A stretch of DNA of 35,551 nucleotides from Promethearchaeota archaeon (GCA_008080765.1 SHMU01000017.1:1-35551), one strand, 5' to 3'. Positions 1 to 8,903 are shown, numbered from the stretch's first letter. Numbers and translations: made by a program. Notes: a model not told the origin generated them from the letters alone.

Positions 1-122
1 AACAATAGTATTCAAGTAAGATATTGATTAATATAGTGTCTACGTTTAAGGATATTTTATTCTACTATGAATTACACTAAGATGAGATAAAATATAGAAT
101 GGAAGATGCGGTAGATTTAGGA

Positions 123-587
123 TTATACCAATCCTTCGAGAGTCTTCTTATCTAAATATGAGAGAATTTTTCTGACAATCCAGTTGGGGGCAACTGCTTT
201 TGCAAAATCTAATCTGTCGAAATAAAGTCGTAAGGATTTTATTTTATAATTTTCATAGATAAGAACTTCTGCCCATTTCGATTTGATTGTAGAACCATCC
301 GATAAGCGGGCAATTACCATAAACTCCTCGAAAAATACATCATTTTGAACCATAATTACAATCGGTTCCAAGGTAAACATTTCAATGTAATTATATACAA
401 AATGCAACCATTTTTCTAATCCTTTTTTCCCTTTTAAAGTGAGATTAAGAAATTCAATCGTACAATCTTCAGCAAAATAGGTTTTTAAGAGGGCAAAATC
501 TTTATTTTCAAGGGCATTATCCAATTCCATTGCAATTTGTTTAATTTTTTCGGGAGATTGGGATGATTTGGAGTTCATAAAACACAA
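123..587 (-). CDS. NTF2-like / SnoaL-like small protein
   Basis: A 154-residue soluble protein with the look of the NTF2/SnoaL cone fold. An N-terminal helix (about residues 11-30) reads like the usual opening helix, followed by a phrase of the type 'F..D.TIEF' (about 40-47) and a run of amphipathic beta strands ending near residue 125. Family members are either small enzymes (isomerases, cyclases) or ligand-binding domains, and the substrate cannot be told from sequence. No catalytic residues can be assigned with confidence. The start used is ATG; a second ATG three codons later is equally likely. It is transcribed towards the window edge and divides from L40e by about 250 bases. Family assignment is by pattern only. 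Confidence 0.55.
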   Translation of the reverse strand: MCFMNSKSSQSPEKIKQIAMELDNALENKDFALLKTYFAEDCTIEFLNLTLKGKKGLEKWLHFVYNYIEMFTLEPIVIMVQNDVFFEEFMVIARLSDGSTIKSKWAEVLIYENYKIKSLRLYFDRLDFAKAVAPNWIVRKILSYLDKKTLEGLV

Positions 588-759
588 AGAAGAAAATTCA
601 ATATAAAAATGTATCTCTTTTGAAATACTAATTCTAATAACAAAAGAGATGGAATATATTATTACCGTTTCTTGATTGACAACTATCCGGGATAGAATAA
701 AGATCTAGGAATAGAAATGATATTATTTAAAAAGAGGAGAATTTTTTTAAAACCAAAAA

Positions 760-826
760 GGGAATAATAGGGAATAATAGGGAATAATAGGGAATAATAG
801 GGAATAATAGGGAATAATAGGGAATA
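760..826. repeat. 10-bp perfect tandem repeat (unit GGGAATAATA)
   Basis: Six complete, identical 10-bp units followed by a partial seventh, with no substitutions. The array ends only 7 bases from the stop codon of the L40e gene, so it lies in that gene's 3' untranslated region. On the L40e coding strand each unit reads TATTATTCCC. The period is close to one helical turn. Confidence 0.95.
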
Positions 827-833
827 AAATCCG

Positions 834-995
834 TTATTTAGGAAGTTCACGCTTCTTTAGGCGTAAATCTTTGCTACGACAGCGTCTGCATTTTTTTGCC
901 TTAATGGGATTAAGTGCGCCACAGCTTCGACAGACACTTTTCATTAATAAATGATGGCGCGCGATTTTTTTCTTAAATGGGTCATCTAACGGCAT
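834..995 (-). CDS. rpl40e: Ribosomal protein L40e
   Basis: A 53-residue basic protein of the large ribosomal subunit. It opens [17 protein letters not shown] and holds a four-cysteine zinc module, C-x2-C near residues 22-25 and C-x2-C near 36-39, in the L40e arrangement '[10 protein letters not shown]...KCRRC', then a Lys/Arg-rich tail. In eukaryotes L40 is made as a ubiquitin fusion; here it is free-standing, as is usual in archaea. The ATG start fits the family N-terminus. It diverges from the L38e gene, so bases 996-1222 probably carry promoters for both. The stop codon is 7 bases from a perfect tandem repeat. Confidence 0.93.
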   Translation of the reverse strand: MPLDDPFKKKIARHHLLMKSVCRSCGALNPIKAKKCRRCRSKDLRLKKRELPK

Positions 996-1222
996 TTTGA
1001 TAGTTCAAAAACTAGTGTTATTGAAATGAAATAAATTGTATTATTAGTAATGTAGAGTCTAATAAAAATTTATAGATAACTGGGAGTTAGAATAGAAAAC
1101 TTTATCTTGTATCTTCCTAACTTGTTGTCTGAAGTAAATTTATTGGCAATGCGTAATTTTCATAAATATCAAAATTAATATTTGATAAAAGATAATAATT
1201 AATAAAAAGAAACGCATTCAAA

Positions 1223-1417
1223 ATGCCTAAAGAAATATTTAGTGAAGAACAATTTCTAGAATTATCAGATCGTGCAATTCATTGTCGGGTCAAGCGCGTA
1301 AAGGATAATGTCAAATTAAAACTCCGGACAAAAAAATATTTATACACTTATAAAGTGGATCCGGGTACGGCAGAAAAATTATTGAGCCAGATAGATTGTG
1401 ATGTAATCGAGCTTTAA
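1223..1417 (+). CDS. rpl38e: Ribosomal protein L38e
   Basis: A 64-residue protein matching eukaryotic RPL38 along its length. It opens 'MPKEI...FLELSDRA' and carries the core 'VKRVKDNVKLKLRTKKYLYTY', close to the eukaryotic pattern K-x-N-K-D-N-V-K-F-K-V-R-x-x-x-Y-L-Y-T. L38e is a large-subunit protein found in eukaryotes and in only part of the archaea, which supports an archaeo-eukaryotic lineage here. The start is ATG with no strong Shine-Dalgarno. A short inverted repeat (AATGTGT ... ACACATT) lies just downstream of the stop. Confidence 0.9.
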   Translation: MPKEIFSEEQFLELSDRAIHCRVKRVKDNVKLKLRTKKYLYTYKVDPGTAEKLLSQIDCDVIEL

Positions 1418-1501
1418 GAAGGTCTATAATGTGTATTTTTGTCATATATACTGCGACACATTAGAAAGTAATGCTATTCTCTTTTGAAAAGTGAATTGAA
1501 T

Positions 1502-2011
1502 ATGAAATTCTTGCCAGCATGTGAAACGTGTATTAAATCAGGATTATTATGTTTAAGATGCCAGGAGAAATTAGATGAGGGAGAGATCACTCCGTTTGAG
1601 TTGGATTTAGCTAAAGATTTTATCGAAGTAGAGGAGAGTGGAGAATTTCCAACACTTAGTAACATTTCCTTTTATCAGGCCATTGATTACCAAGATGTAG
1701 TAATTTTAATCGTGGGAAAAGGAGATAAAATACGATTTTCTCAAGAGTTGATTAATTGGATTAAAGATATATATGAAATCGAGCAGCTTATTCTAATTGA
1801 AAAAACGAATAATCCTCGTCCCATAGTAGAGGCTCTTATCTCCCCGGCGCGTCTTATTTCTCTCAATGAAATTTTTCTTGCGACGGGGGATATTGAATAT
1901 AAAGCGGTACTTCAAAAACAAGATAAGAACAAAATTTTATTCACCAAGCAAGAATTGGAAGATTTGGTATTAGAATTAAGTGGGCAACAGATAAGAGTCG
2001 AATTTATTTAG
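1502..2011 (+). CDS. NusA-like zinc-finger/KH-domain protein
   Basis: A 169-residue protein starting 'MKFLPACETCIKSGLLCLRCQEKL', with two C-x2-C pairs within the first 22 residues that should bind zinc. The remainder (about residues 55-169) looks like an archaeal NusA-type KH domain, with alternating strands and helices and phrases such as 'SPARLISLNEIFLATGDIEYKAVL'. Archaeal NusA-related proteins are thought to bind RNA in transcription or translation; the exact role here is inference. An in-frame TTG lies 18 bases upstream, but the ATG is preferred because the protein then starts directly before the zinc motif. It stands between L38e and pth2, among translation genes. Confidence 0.6.
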   Translation: MKFLPACETCIKSGLLCLRCQEKLDEGEITPFELDLAKDFIEVEESGEFPTLSNISFYQAIDYQDVVILIVGKGDKIRFSQELINWIKDIYEIEQLILIEKTNNPRPIVEALISPARLISLNEIFLATGDIEYKAVLQKQDKNKILFTKQELEDLVLELSGQQIRVEFI

Positions 2012-2022
2012 CATTAATGCTA
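2009..2022. terminator. Palindrome and T-rich tract after the NusA-like gene
   Basis: A perfect 14-bp palindrome (TAGCATTAATGCTA) overlaps the stop codon of the NusA-like gene. T-rich DNA follows from about 2043 to 2066. Archaeal termination depends mainly on the T-tract, so the hairpin may instead protect the message end. Confidence 0.4.
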
Positions 2023-2186
2023 ATGTCAATTCAATGCTTACACTCTTATTTTATTTTTTGTAGTATGTTGCTATTCATCCAATTTTATCTAGTAGTTTGC
2101 TTTTTTTAATACTGTTGACAAGGAAAATGGAAATGAATCGAAAAAGTTAATTGATTTCATAATTTATTATATATAGGGTATTTCAA

Positions 2187-2543
2187 TTGAAAGAAATAAA
2201 GCAAGTTATTATTATTCGAACCGATTTAGGGATGAGCACCGGAAAGAAATGTGCACAAGCGTGTCATGCCAGTATTAGCGCTTCAAACATAGTAAGGAGA
2301 AGGAATGTTGCCTTATGGAAGAATTGGCTCCATTCAGGGCAAAAAAAGATTATTTTAAAAGTAAAATCTTTAGAGGAATTAGGTGTAATTCAGGAGAACT
2401 TGAAACGGGAAACCATAGAGAGTGCATTAATAAATGATGCGGGTTTAACGCAACTCTCACCGGGGACTACAACAGCTTTAGGAATAGGACCTATTGAATC
2501 GGATAAAATAGATAAAATTACCGGAGAATTAAAACTTTTATAA
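2187..2543 (+). CDS. pth2: Peptidyl-tRNA hydrolase, archaeal/eukaryotic type (Pth2)
   Basis: A 118-residue enzyme that cleaves the ester bond of peptidyl-tRNA released from stalled ribosomes and so recycles tRNA. The whole Pth2 signature is present: 'KQVIIIRTDLGMSTGKKCAQACHAS' at residues 5-29 holding the conserved Lys and His, 'W...GQKKIILKV' near 46-58, and the C-terminal block 'DAGLTQLSPGTTTALGIGP' near 85-103. The length matches family norms. The start is TTG, since no ATG lies upstream before an in-frame stop and the protein begins at the expected residue. It is followed 70 bases later by truD, a pairing common in archaea. Confidence 0.93.
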   Translation: MKEIKQVIIIRTDLGMSTGKKCAQACHASISASNIVRRRNVALWKNWLHSGQKKIILKVKSLEELGVIQENLKRETIESALINDAGLTQLSPGTTTALGIGPIESDKIDKITGELKLL

Positions 2544-2613
2544 GTCTATAATTAGAAGTAATTTTCCTGTTATAACTTAACAAGACTTAACATTCATAAT
2601 TAGGGTTAAATCA

Positions 2614-3996
2614 ATGGACTACAATTACAAATTTCCACATAATAATGAGCGGGAAGTAGAACGGTTTGTGGGCATAAAATCTTTTAGTACATCTCAAATT
2701 GAAGGAATCGGTGGGATTTACAAAGACTCCTATAAGGATTTTATCGTAAAAGAGATAACTGAAACAGGAAAAATATTAGAACTAAAAGAAGATCGAGAAC
2801 CCACTCCTTTTTTGAATAAAAGAGATAATTATACCACTTTTAATCTAATAAAAGTAAATAAAGATACTTTTAGTGCATTAGACGACTTATGTAAAGGTCT
2901 TGGTATTTCTAAATGGCATATTTCATATTCTGGGCTCAAAGATAAAAATTCTATAAGCGTTCAAAAAGTCTCAATTCAAGGGAATCATATTAAAGCTTTG
3001 AGAGCTCTTAAATTAAAAGATATTTTTATCAGATCTATTGCTCCAACCAGAAGAGCTGTAATGCTAGGAAGCAATCGCGGCAATAATTTTGTTATTACCA
3101 TTCGAAACGTTGAAAATCACCCTAATTTGAAAGAAAAAATACACCAACTTTTAGATCAATTAAAGTCTAAGGGATTTCCTAATTATTTTGGGCTACAACG
3201 ATTTGGTACCTATCGTCCCAATTCTCATTTAATCGGTAGATATTTATTAGAAGGGGATTTCAAAAAGGCTTTCCGAGAGTTCGTGTGCACCACTTATTCA
3301 ACTGAAATGAAAAGCCTCTCAAAAATTCGTAAAAACATTGGTAATTCCTTGAATAACATTAAGAAGTTAAAGGTGGCTTATAAGTCATTTCCCAAAGGGC
3401 TTAGCTATGAGTGTCAGCTAATTGAGCATATCATGGCTCATCCAGGTGACTTTCAAGGGGCTTTTGGTAATTTGAGTGAAGAAATCATTAATCTCATTAT
3501 AAATGCATTTCAATCCTATCTTTTTAATAAATTAATTTCTCTGAGGGCAGAAAGGGGAATATCCTTATTTAAACCAGTAAAAGGAGATGTAATCAGTATT
3601 TTAGATGATATTAACGGTCATACGACAAATGCCACTTATCTTTATGGAGGTCCTTATGACCCCTATTTAGAAGAAGCAATGAAATGTAATCGGGGAGCAA
3701 TTATTGTACCGATGATTGGTTATGATACAGACTTGAACGAATTTCCGCTCATGAAAACATTATTTGAGCAAATAAAACGAGAGGAACAACTTAATGAAGA
3801 AATATTTGATAGTACATTACTTAATAAATTCAATTTAAAAGGTTCCTTTCGCGCAATGATGACAAATCCGATAGGATTGCAATTAGTTGATGTGAGTGGG
3901 GATGAAAGATACAAGGGTAAGAGGAAACTTAAAATCGAATTTTCACTAAATAAAGGATGTTATGCAACTATGCTCCTCAGAGAATTAATTAAGTGA
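2614..3996 (+). CDS. truD: tRNA pseudouridine(13) synthase TruD
   Basis: A 460-residue TruD-family enzyme that isomerises U13 in tRNA. The catalytic Asp is D110 in 'SYSGLKDKNSISVQ', the TruD GxKD motif. The FGxQRFG motif appears as 'NYFGLQRFGTYRP' (about residues 189-201), followed by the archaeal TRUD insertion domain and a C-terminal block with 'NAFQSYLFNKLIS'. Length fits archaeal TruD, which is longer than the bacterial form. The start is ATG. The gene is probably co-transcribed with pth2. Its last 12 bases overlap the end of the convergent methyltransferase gene. Confidence 0.93.
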   Translation: MDYNYKFPHNNEREVERFVGIKSFSTSQIEGIGGIYKDSYKDFIVKEITETGKILELKEDREPTPFLNKRDNYTTFNLIKVNKDTFSALDDLCKGLGISKWHISYSGLKDKNSISVQKVSIQGNHIKALRALKLKDIFIRSIAPTRRAVMLGSNRGNNFVITIRNVENHPNLKEKIHQLLDQLKSKGFPNYFGLQRFGTYRPNSHLIGRYLLEGDFKKAFREFVCTTYSTEMKSLSKIRKNIGNSLNNIKKLKVAYKSFPKGLSYECQLIEHIMAHPGDFQGAFGNLSEEIINLIINAFQSYLFNKLISLRAERGISLFKPVKGDVISILDDINGHTTNATYLYGGPYDPYLEEAMKCNRGAIIVPMIGYDTDLNEFPLMKTLFEQIKREEQLNEEIFDSTLLNKFNLKGSFRAMMTNPIGLQLVDVSGDERYKGKRKLKIEFSLNKGCYATMLLRELIK

Positions 3997-5505
3997 AATT
4001 GTTTTGATGGTTTCCAGTCCAAAAATGTCGGTTATTTTTACTTTTATTGTAATTTTTTGTTTATTGAGAGATTCATACTCGTACCAGCCAGTCGTGAGAA
4101 TAATATCACGTTTCTTAGGTGTTCTATAAGAAATCCATTGTGGATTAAATTTATTCTCTTGAGAGAGGAAATCAACGGCGTAATAATCGATTAACTCTTT
4201 CCAATTTTGTATCTTATTCTGAATGGTTTTTTTCAGTATCTCTAAATATGGGCAATCATAATGTTCCAAGGTAATTCGCACTTGATCTTCCTTTTGCTCG
4301 ACTTTTAAGTTCAATTTAGAGGGATCCATAACAGCCTCATTAATACTTTCTTCTTGAACAACTTTTTTGGTTAGATGCAATGTTAGCCGTTGAGGTTGTA
4401 AACTTATGATTTTATATTGATGAGATGGTTTATCATAAGAGTTATCCCAGTTTAAGATAGAATTACTTTCCGACAAACTGAGCAACCTTTTATGCGAGGT
4501 ATAGACAGCATGCCAATTTAGATCGCACCCCAGCCATCTACGTTGGAGCTTCTCTGCTACCGCAAGGGTTGTTCCGGTTCCGCAAAAAAAGTCCGCAATA
4601 GTGGAATTCTCTGTAGTGGACGCTAAAATGATTCTTTTTAATAATCGTTCGGGCTTTTGGGTGGAGAATCCTTGATATTCTTGAGTGTTTGCTCTAATAT
4701 AAGGTATTTCGGTCCATACGTCTCGGGGAAAGATTCCTCTTTGAGTAACATATACTTTTCGACTTAATTTTTTACCATCGTGAGATCCTCCCCGCAAATA
4801 AAAGTAGCCCTTCTTATCTTTCTGTAAGGCATTTTTTACCCTATCTGAATATTCCATATAGATATTGGGATCATCATTGAAAATATACTTGTCTGACTTA
4901 GTATAGAATAAGATGGAATCATATGACCTTACAAAAAACCGCTTCGTCTGTGCAGAAGCCGCAGGATAATGCCAAATAATTTCATTTCGAAAATTTTGGC
5001 TCCCAAATACCTTATCCATTAATACCTTTATATAATGGCTAATATGCCAGTCTATATGAAGATAAATTGAGCCTCTTTCTGACAATAAATCTTTTATTAC
5101 ACAAAGACGCTTATACATGAAATCCAAATAGGAATCCATCCCATTGCTCCATCTATCATCATAGGCTGTTTTTTTAAAACTTTTTTTTGATGTTCCAATA
5201 AAGACTTTATAATAAAACTCGCTTTTGGTAAAAAAAGGGGGATCAATATAAATTAGATCAATGCGTTCTTTATAGTGGGGTAATAGATAGGTCATAACTG
5301 CTAAGTTTTCTCCCCAGATCAATTTATTCTCCCATTCATTCTCACTAGATTGAAGGTGTTTTTCAACCCGAGTGCTTTTTAGTACTTTTTCCTTCTCAAA
5401 TGCCTCAATTATTGGAGGAGAGATATGTTCACTCCATTGTACTTGAGCTTCCTTTTTTTTTATTCTTGAGGGGTTTTTTGGAGGGTCCCACACTAAATTA
5501 ACCAT
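3985..5505 (-). CDS. Orphan adenine-specific DNA methyltransferase (beta class)
   Basis: A 506-residue methyltransferase. Motif IV is 'DLIYIDPPF' (DPPF at 88-91), the catalytic loop of N6-adenine/N4-cytosine enzymes. The AdoMet-binding motif I, 'ADFFCGTGTTLAVAEKL', comes much later, near residue 310, and 'STQKPERLLKRII' precedes it. Motif IV before motif I defines the beta class, as in Type III Mod and CcrM-like enzymes. The C-terminal 130 residues do not look catalytic and may help bind DNA. No restriction subunit lies beside it, so it is either an orphan regulatory methylase or the remains of a restriction-modification system. The recognition sequence cannot be read from the protein. The gene converges on truD (12-base overlap) and diverges from aspS. 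Confidence 0.85.
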   Translation of the reverse strand: MVNLVWDPPKNPSRIKKKEAQVQWSEHISPPIIEAFEKEKVLKSTRVEKHLQSSENEWENKLIWGENLAVMTYLLPHYKERIDLIYIDPPFFTKSEFYYKVFIGTSKKSFKKTAYDDRWSNGMDSYLDFMYKRLCVIKDLLSERGSIYLHIDWHISHYIKVLMDKVFGSQNFRNEIIWHYPAASAQTKRFFVRSYDSILFYTKSDKYIFNDDPNIYMEYSDRVKNALQKDKKGYFYLRGGSHDGKKLSRKVYVTQRGIFPRDVWTEIPYIRANTQEYQGFSTQKPERLLKRIILASTTENSTIADFFCGTGTTLAVAEKLQRRWLGCDLNWHAVYTSHKRLLSLSESNSILNWDNSYDKPSHQYKIISLQPQRLTLHLTKKVVQEESINEAVMDPSKLNLKVEQKEDQVRITLEHYDCPYLEILKKTIQNKIQNWKELIDYYAVDFLSQENKFNPQWISYRTPKKRDIILTTGWYEYESLNKQKITIKVKITDIFGLETIKTISLN

Positions 5506-5590
5506 ATATTTATGACTATCTTAGCAAAAATTTAATTTTATATCTATTATTTATCTAAGAAATAATAAGAACATATTATTTAAGAAGAAA

Positions 5591-6910
5591 ATGTCAGATG
5601 ATTTAAACGATTGGAGAAAAACGCATTATACAGCCGAAGTAACTGCTGAAATGGAAGGAAAGGAAGTGATTCTTGGTGGATGGGTTCGTAATTGGCGTGA
5701 TCTTGGAGGATTGAAATTTATCAATCTTCAAGATAAACTGGGTGAGCGTCAGATCACGATTAAGAAGGGAGTTGTATCGGATGAATTATTTGAGAAAACA
5801 GATCTAAGATACCAATATTGTATAATGGTAAAAGGGAAAATAAAAGTGTTCAAGAAAGCTCCAGGCGGCGTAGAAATTATCCCCTCAGAATTAAAAATAC
5901 TCAATAAAACTCCCGAAAAGCTTCCAATTGATATGACGGGAGAAAGTGTAAGTGCTTTAGATATAAGATTAGATAATCGTGCCTTAGATTTGCGATCCTT
6001 ACGAAATCAAGCAATTTTTCGAATTAGGGGAGAATTATTACGAGCTACGAGAGGATATCTCTTTGCGAATCATTTTACAGAGATTACAACACCTAAAATT
6101 ATTGGTTCCGCTACTGAAGGCGGTACAGAGTTATTTCCCATCATGTATTTCGATAGAGAAGCGTTTTTGACACAATCTGCCCAATTATATAAAGAACAAT
6201 TGAGTGGAGTTTACGAGCGTGTATTCGAAATAAGTCCTTGTTTTCGAGCAGAAAAAAGTCATACCAAACGGCATCTCTGTGAGATCTTTATGTTAGATTT
6301 GGAGATCGCATTTGCAGATATGTCGGACGTGTTAAAAACGTTGGAAGGGTTAATTCATAATGTAATAAAAGATATACGCCAGAATGAGATGGATGCACTT
6401 AAATTCTTAAATATGGAGGATATCACTACAGTACCAGAAATTCCCTTTCCGAGATATACATATGAGGAAATTATTGATTTAGTCAATGATAAGTTTAATA
6501 TGTCTTTAGAATTTGGGGAGGATATTCCAACTGAAGCATATCGCCAGTTAGATGCGGAGTTACCGGGCTATTATTACATTACTCACTGGCCCATGTCTAT
6601 AAAGCCATTTTATATCATGCCCTCGAAAAATCCAAAGTATAGTGAATCATTTGATTTACAGAAGGGGTGGTTAGAACTCACTTCTGGGGGAACACGGGTG
6701 CACAATAGAGCTATGTTGGAACAGGCCTTAATTGATAAGGGATTAAATCCTGAGTCTTTCAAGGCTCATCTTGAGATCTTTGATTATGGTATGCCCCCAC
6801 ACGCTGGAGTAGGGTTGGGAATTGCTCGTTGGGTTGCTATCATCTGTGGATTAGATGATGTAAGAGAAGCAGTTATGTATCCCCGGACTCCTGACAGATT
6901 AGCCCCTTAA
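5591..6910 (+). CDS. aspS: Aspartyl-tRNA synthetase (archaeal/eukaryotic type)
   Basis: A 439-residue class IIb aminoacyl-tRNA synthetase. The N-terminal OB-fold anticodon-binding domain (about 1-110) holds '[20 protein letters not shown]'. The catalytic domain has '[17 protein letters not shown]', '[13 protein letters not shown]', motif 2 '[24 protein letters not shown]' and the C-terminal '[16 protein letters not shown]...[10 protein letters not shown]'. Length matches archaeal AspRS. Motif 3 reads GLGIAR where GLGxER is usual, so the acidic residue is Ala412 while Arg413 is kept. Where discriminating enzymes such as that of Thermococcus have Trp in the OB fold (GWVW), this one has Arg (GWVR), so a non-discriminating Asp/Asn role is possible but not shown. 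Lies upstream of map with 46 bases between. Confidence 0.92.
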   Translation: MSDDLNDWRKTHYTAEVTAEMEGKEVILGGWVRNWRDLGGLKFINLQDKLGERQITIKKGVVSDELFEKTDLRYQYCIMVKGKIKVFKKAPGGVEIIPSELKILNKTPEKLPIDMTGESVSALDIRLDNRALDLRSLRNQAIFRIRGELLRATRGYLFANHFTEITTPKIIGSATEGGTELFPIMYFDREAFLTQSAQLYKEQLSGVYERVFEISPCFRAEKSHTKRHLCEIFMLDLEIAFADMSDVLKTLEGLIHNVIKDIRQNEMDALKFLNMEDITTVPEIPFPRYTYEEIIDLVNDKFNMSLEFGEDIPTEAYRQLDAELPGYYYITHWPMSIKPFYIMPSKNPKYSESFDLQKGWLELTSGGTRVHNRAMLEQALIDKGLNPESFKAHLEIFDYGMPPHAGVGLGIARWVAIICGLDDVREAVMYPRTPDRLAP

Positions 6911-6956
6911 AATTTTATTTTTAATTTTAACTACAATACATTATTTTTTAGAATAC

Positions 6957-7886
6957 ATGTCATCTAATATTGATGAGAATTTTACCGAAAATTATATTAA
7001 AGCAGGAAAGGCTGTTATCGCTGCTAAAGAATTAGCAAGAAAATTAACACGACCAGGAGTTCTTTTTTTAGAGATTGCCGAGAAATGTGAGCAAGAAATC
7101 CTAAATCATGGATGTGAGTTATCCTTTCCAATCAATATTTCATTAAATGAAATCGCTGCTCATTATAGCCCTCCCATTGGAGACAAAACATTAGTGCCAG
7201 AGAAAGGACTTCTTAAAATTGATATTGGATCGCATTATAAAGGATATATTGCTGATTCTGCAATCACTATTAATTTAGATGGAGATCCCAATCTACAAAA
7301 TTATTGTGAGGCAGCAGAAGAAGGATTAAATGCTGCAATAGATAGATTTACCCCGGGAACTAAATTATTTGAATTGGGAGAAGCAATTGCCAATGAAATT
7401 ACAAAGCGAGGATTAAAACCTATAACGAATCTTGGAGGGCATAAATTGGAGCGATATATACTTCATGCTGGAGCCTTCATCCCCAATTTCAGGGAAAAGC
7501 GTCATTCTCAAATATTAAAACCAGGCGATGCTTATGCATGCGAACCTTTTGCGACATCAGGTATGGGCACAGTGGTGAATGGGCAAGATGCCTTTATATA
7601 TCGATTTATCAAGAAAAAAACAAAAAATATCTCCTATGATCAACTAAATTATATGAATAAATTAGAAAAACTCACAAAACGCCTTCCTTTTTCACCTCGC
7701 CTTTTAGAGAAACACAAAATTATTCCTACTCCTAAAATTGATCGTATATTAAACATATTTTTAAGAAAAAATATCATTGATAAATACAATGTGTTAATTG
7801 AACGTACGGGAGCTCCCGTATCTCAATTCGAGCATACAATCGTAATTGATTTGGATGGTAACACTATTGTCACGACTAAAAAATAA
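6957..7886 (+). CDS. map: Methionine aminopeptidase, type II
   Basis: A 309-residue dinuclear metalloprotease that removes initiator Met from nascent proteins. By alignment to archaeal MetAP2 the metal ligands are D89 and D100 ('LKIDIGSHYKGYIADSAI'), H162 ('GGHKLERY'), E196 ('YACEPFAT') and E292 ('QFEHTIVI'), with substrate-binding H69 in 'IAAHYSPP'. The helical insert that marks type II is present between about residues 205 and 275. The gene lies between aspS and the nucleotidyltransferase gene and overlaps the start of the latter by up to 41 bases, so they are probably one transcript. Confidence 0.95.
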   Translation: MSSNIDENFTENYIKAGKAVIAAKELARKLTRPGVLFLEIAEKCEQEILNHGCELSFPINISLNEIAAHYSPPIGDKTLVPEKGLLKIDIGSHYKGYIADSAITINLDGDPNLQNYCEAAEEGLNAAIDRFTPGTKLFELGEAIANEITKRGLKPITNLGGHKLERYILHAGAFIPNFREKRHSQILKPGDAYACEPFATSGMGTVVNGQDAFIYRFIKKKTKNISYDQLNYMNKLEKLTKRLPFSPRLLEKHKIIPTPKIDRILNIFLRKNIIDKYNVLIERTGAPVSQFEHTIVIDLDGNTIVTTKK

Positions 7887-8718
7887 GACTTCAATCAATA
7901 TAGAGGTAATTCTATTATGTGCTGGAAAAGGAACACGATTCGGAGATATCACCCAGCGTGTACCTAAACCCCTCATAAAAGTAAAAAAATTAACAAATAA
8001 ACCAATTCTTTATTATATCATTTATTTCCTAGTTAAAGCTCAATTTAAATCGATTAAAATAGTTACGGGGCATTTAAGCGAGAAAATCGAAGCGTATATT
8101 ACTTCATTAAGACAAAAGGAATGGTTACAAGAGATTGAACTCGAACTCATTAATTCCAAAGACCAATACAAACGTGGGCCATTGTATTCATTTCTTTCAT
8201 TGCAAGAAAATAGAGTTTTTTTTCGAAGGCGAACTTTATATATAATTCTTCCAGGAGATACTCTCTTTGAACCGTCCTATTTTCATGCGATTAGAGGTCT
8301 TATTAATTCTACGAAGAAAATAATTGATGATCATCCTGTAGTGTTTTATATACATTGTAAAAAAGAAGATTTACAAAAAATTTTTAACTATAACAAAGAG
8401 AAAGCAATCTCCATTATTAAACTAATTCCAACTCAGAAAAACTATGGAAAGAAGGTTCAGACAAAAAGCTTGAAAGAATATGGAACATTTGAATTTATCA
8501 ATCACGTCTATCCCACATTTTTATTATCACCTAATATCATTAAGATGATTATAAAATATGAAAAGCAAATAGAAGTATCCTCCATCAAGGAAATAATAAA
8601 TTATCTCTCAAAGAGAGGATATACAATATATGCAAAGGAACTTGAACAAATATATCTCTTTTATGATATTGATGATCAATCTACTCTCCAAGAGGTATAC
8701 TTCAACGAATTTTACTGA
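7846..8718 (+). CDS. Sugar-/alcohol-phosphate nucleotidyltransferase family protein
   Basis: A protein of up to 290 residues with the nucleotidyltransferase signature 'VILLCAGKGTRFGDITQRVPKPLIKV' (about 21-46), holding GxGTR and PKPL for NTP binding, and 'LPGDTLFEPSYF' near 144-155, the usual metal-binding Asp region. These enzymes activate sugars or alcohols such as choline, inositol or glycerol phosphates as NDP derivatives. The substrate here is unknown. A lipid head-group or glycan role is possible. The start is uncertain: ATG 7846, ATG 7855 and TTG 7867 are all in frame, and each overlaps map. The IS200/IS605 element inserted 34 bases after the stop. Confidence 0.75.
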   Translation: MIWMVTLLSRLKNKTSINIEVILLCAGKGTRFGDITQRVPKPLIKVKKLTNKPILYYIIYFLVKAQFKSIKIVTGHLSEKIEAYITSLRQKEWLQEIELELINSKDQYKRGPLYSFLSLQENRVFFRRRTLYIILPGDTLFEPSYFHAIRGLINSTKKIIDDHPVVFYIHCKKEDLQKIFNYNKEKAISIIKLIPTQKNYGKKVQTKSLKEYGTFEFINHVYPTFLLSPNIIKMIIKYEKQIEVSSIKEIINYLSKRGYTIYAKELEQIYLFYDIDDQSTLQEVYFNEFY

Positions 8719-8765
8719 GGATCTTATTAGTTGGAAGGATGGAACCTTTTACCCATGAAAGAAAG

Positions 8766-8785
8766 CCACGCCCTTAAGGGCGTGG
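8766..8785. repeat. Left-end subterminal hairpin of IS element 1
   Basis: A perfect 20-bp palindrome, CCACGCCC-TTAA-GGGCGTGG. The flanks (GAAAGAA on the left, TTCTTTTC on the right, about 8757-8798) can extend the stem. TnpA recognises such imperfect terminal hairpins in single-stranded DNA. Confidence 0.85.
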
Positions 8786-8799
8786 GTGATTCTTTTCAT

Positions 8800-8855
8800 T
8801 TCATTCAACCCGTTTGAAACTGTTTTCAAGTGATCCCATTGGGTTCGTGAATGAA
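8800..8855. other. Two-tier inverted repeat between left end and tnpA
   Basis: An outer stem pairs TTCATTCAACCC (8800-8811) with GGGTT-CGT-GAATGAA (8841-8855), leaving CGT as a three-base bulge. An inner stem pairs TTGAAA (8814-8819) with TTTCAA (8824-8829). It lies in the tnpA leader, about 50 bases upstream of its ATG, and may fold in DNA or RNA. Function unknown. Confidence 0.55.
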
Positions 8856-8903
8856 CTCTTCCATCACTAAATCATTAAATCATCACTCCCCCAAACGTTA
8901 AAA

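Noticed and set aside
760-826. Tandem repeat as a CRISPR array
   Set aside because: Units are 10 bases, directly adjacent, with no spacers and no cas genes.
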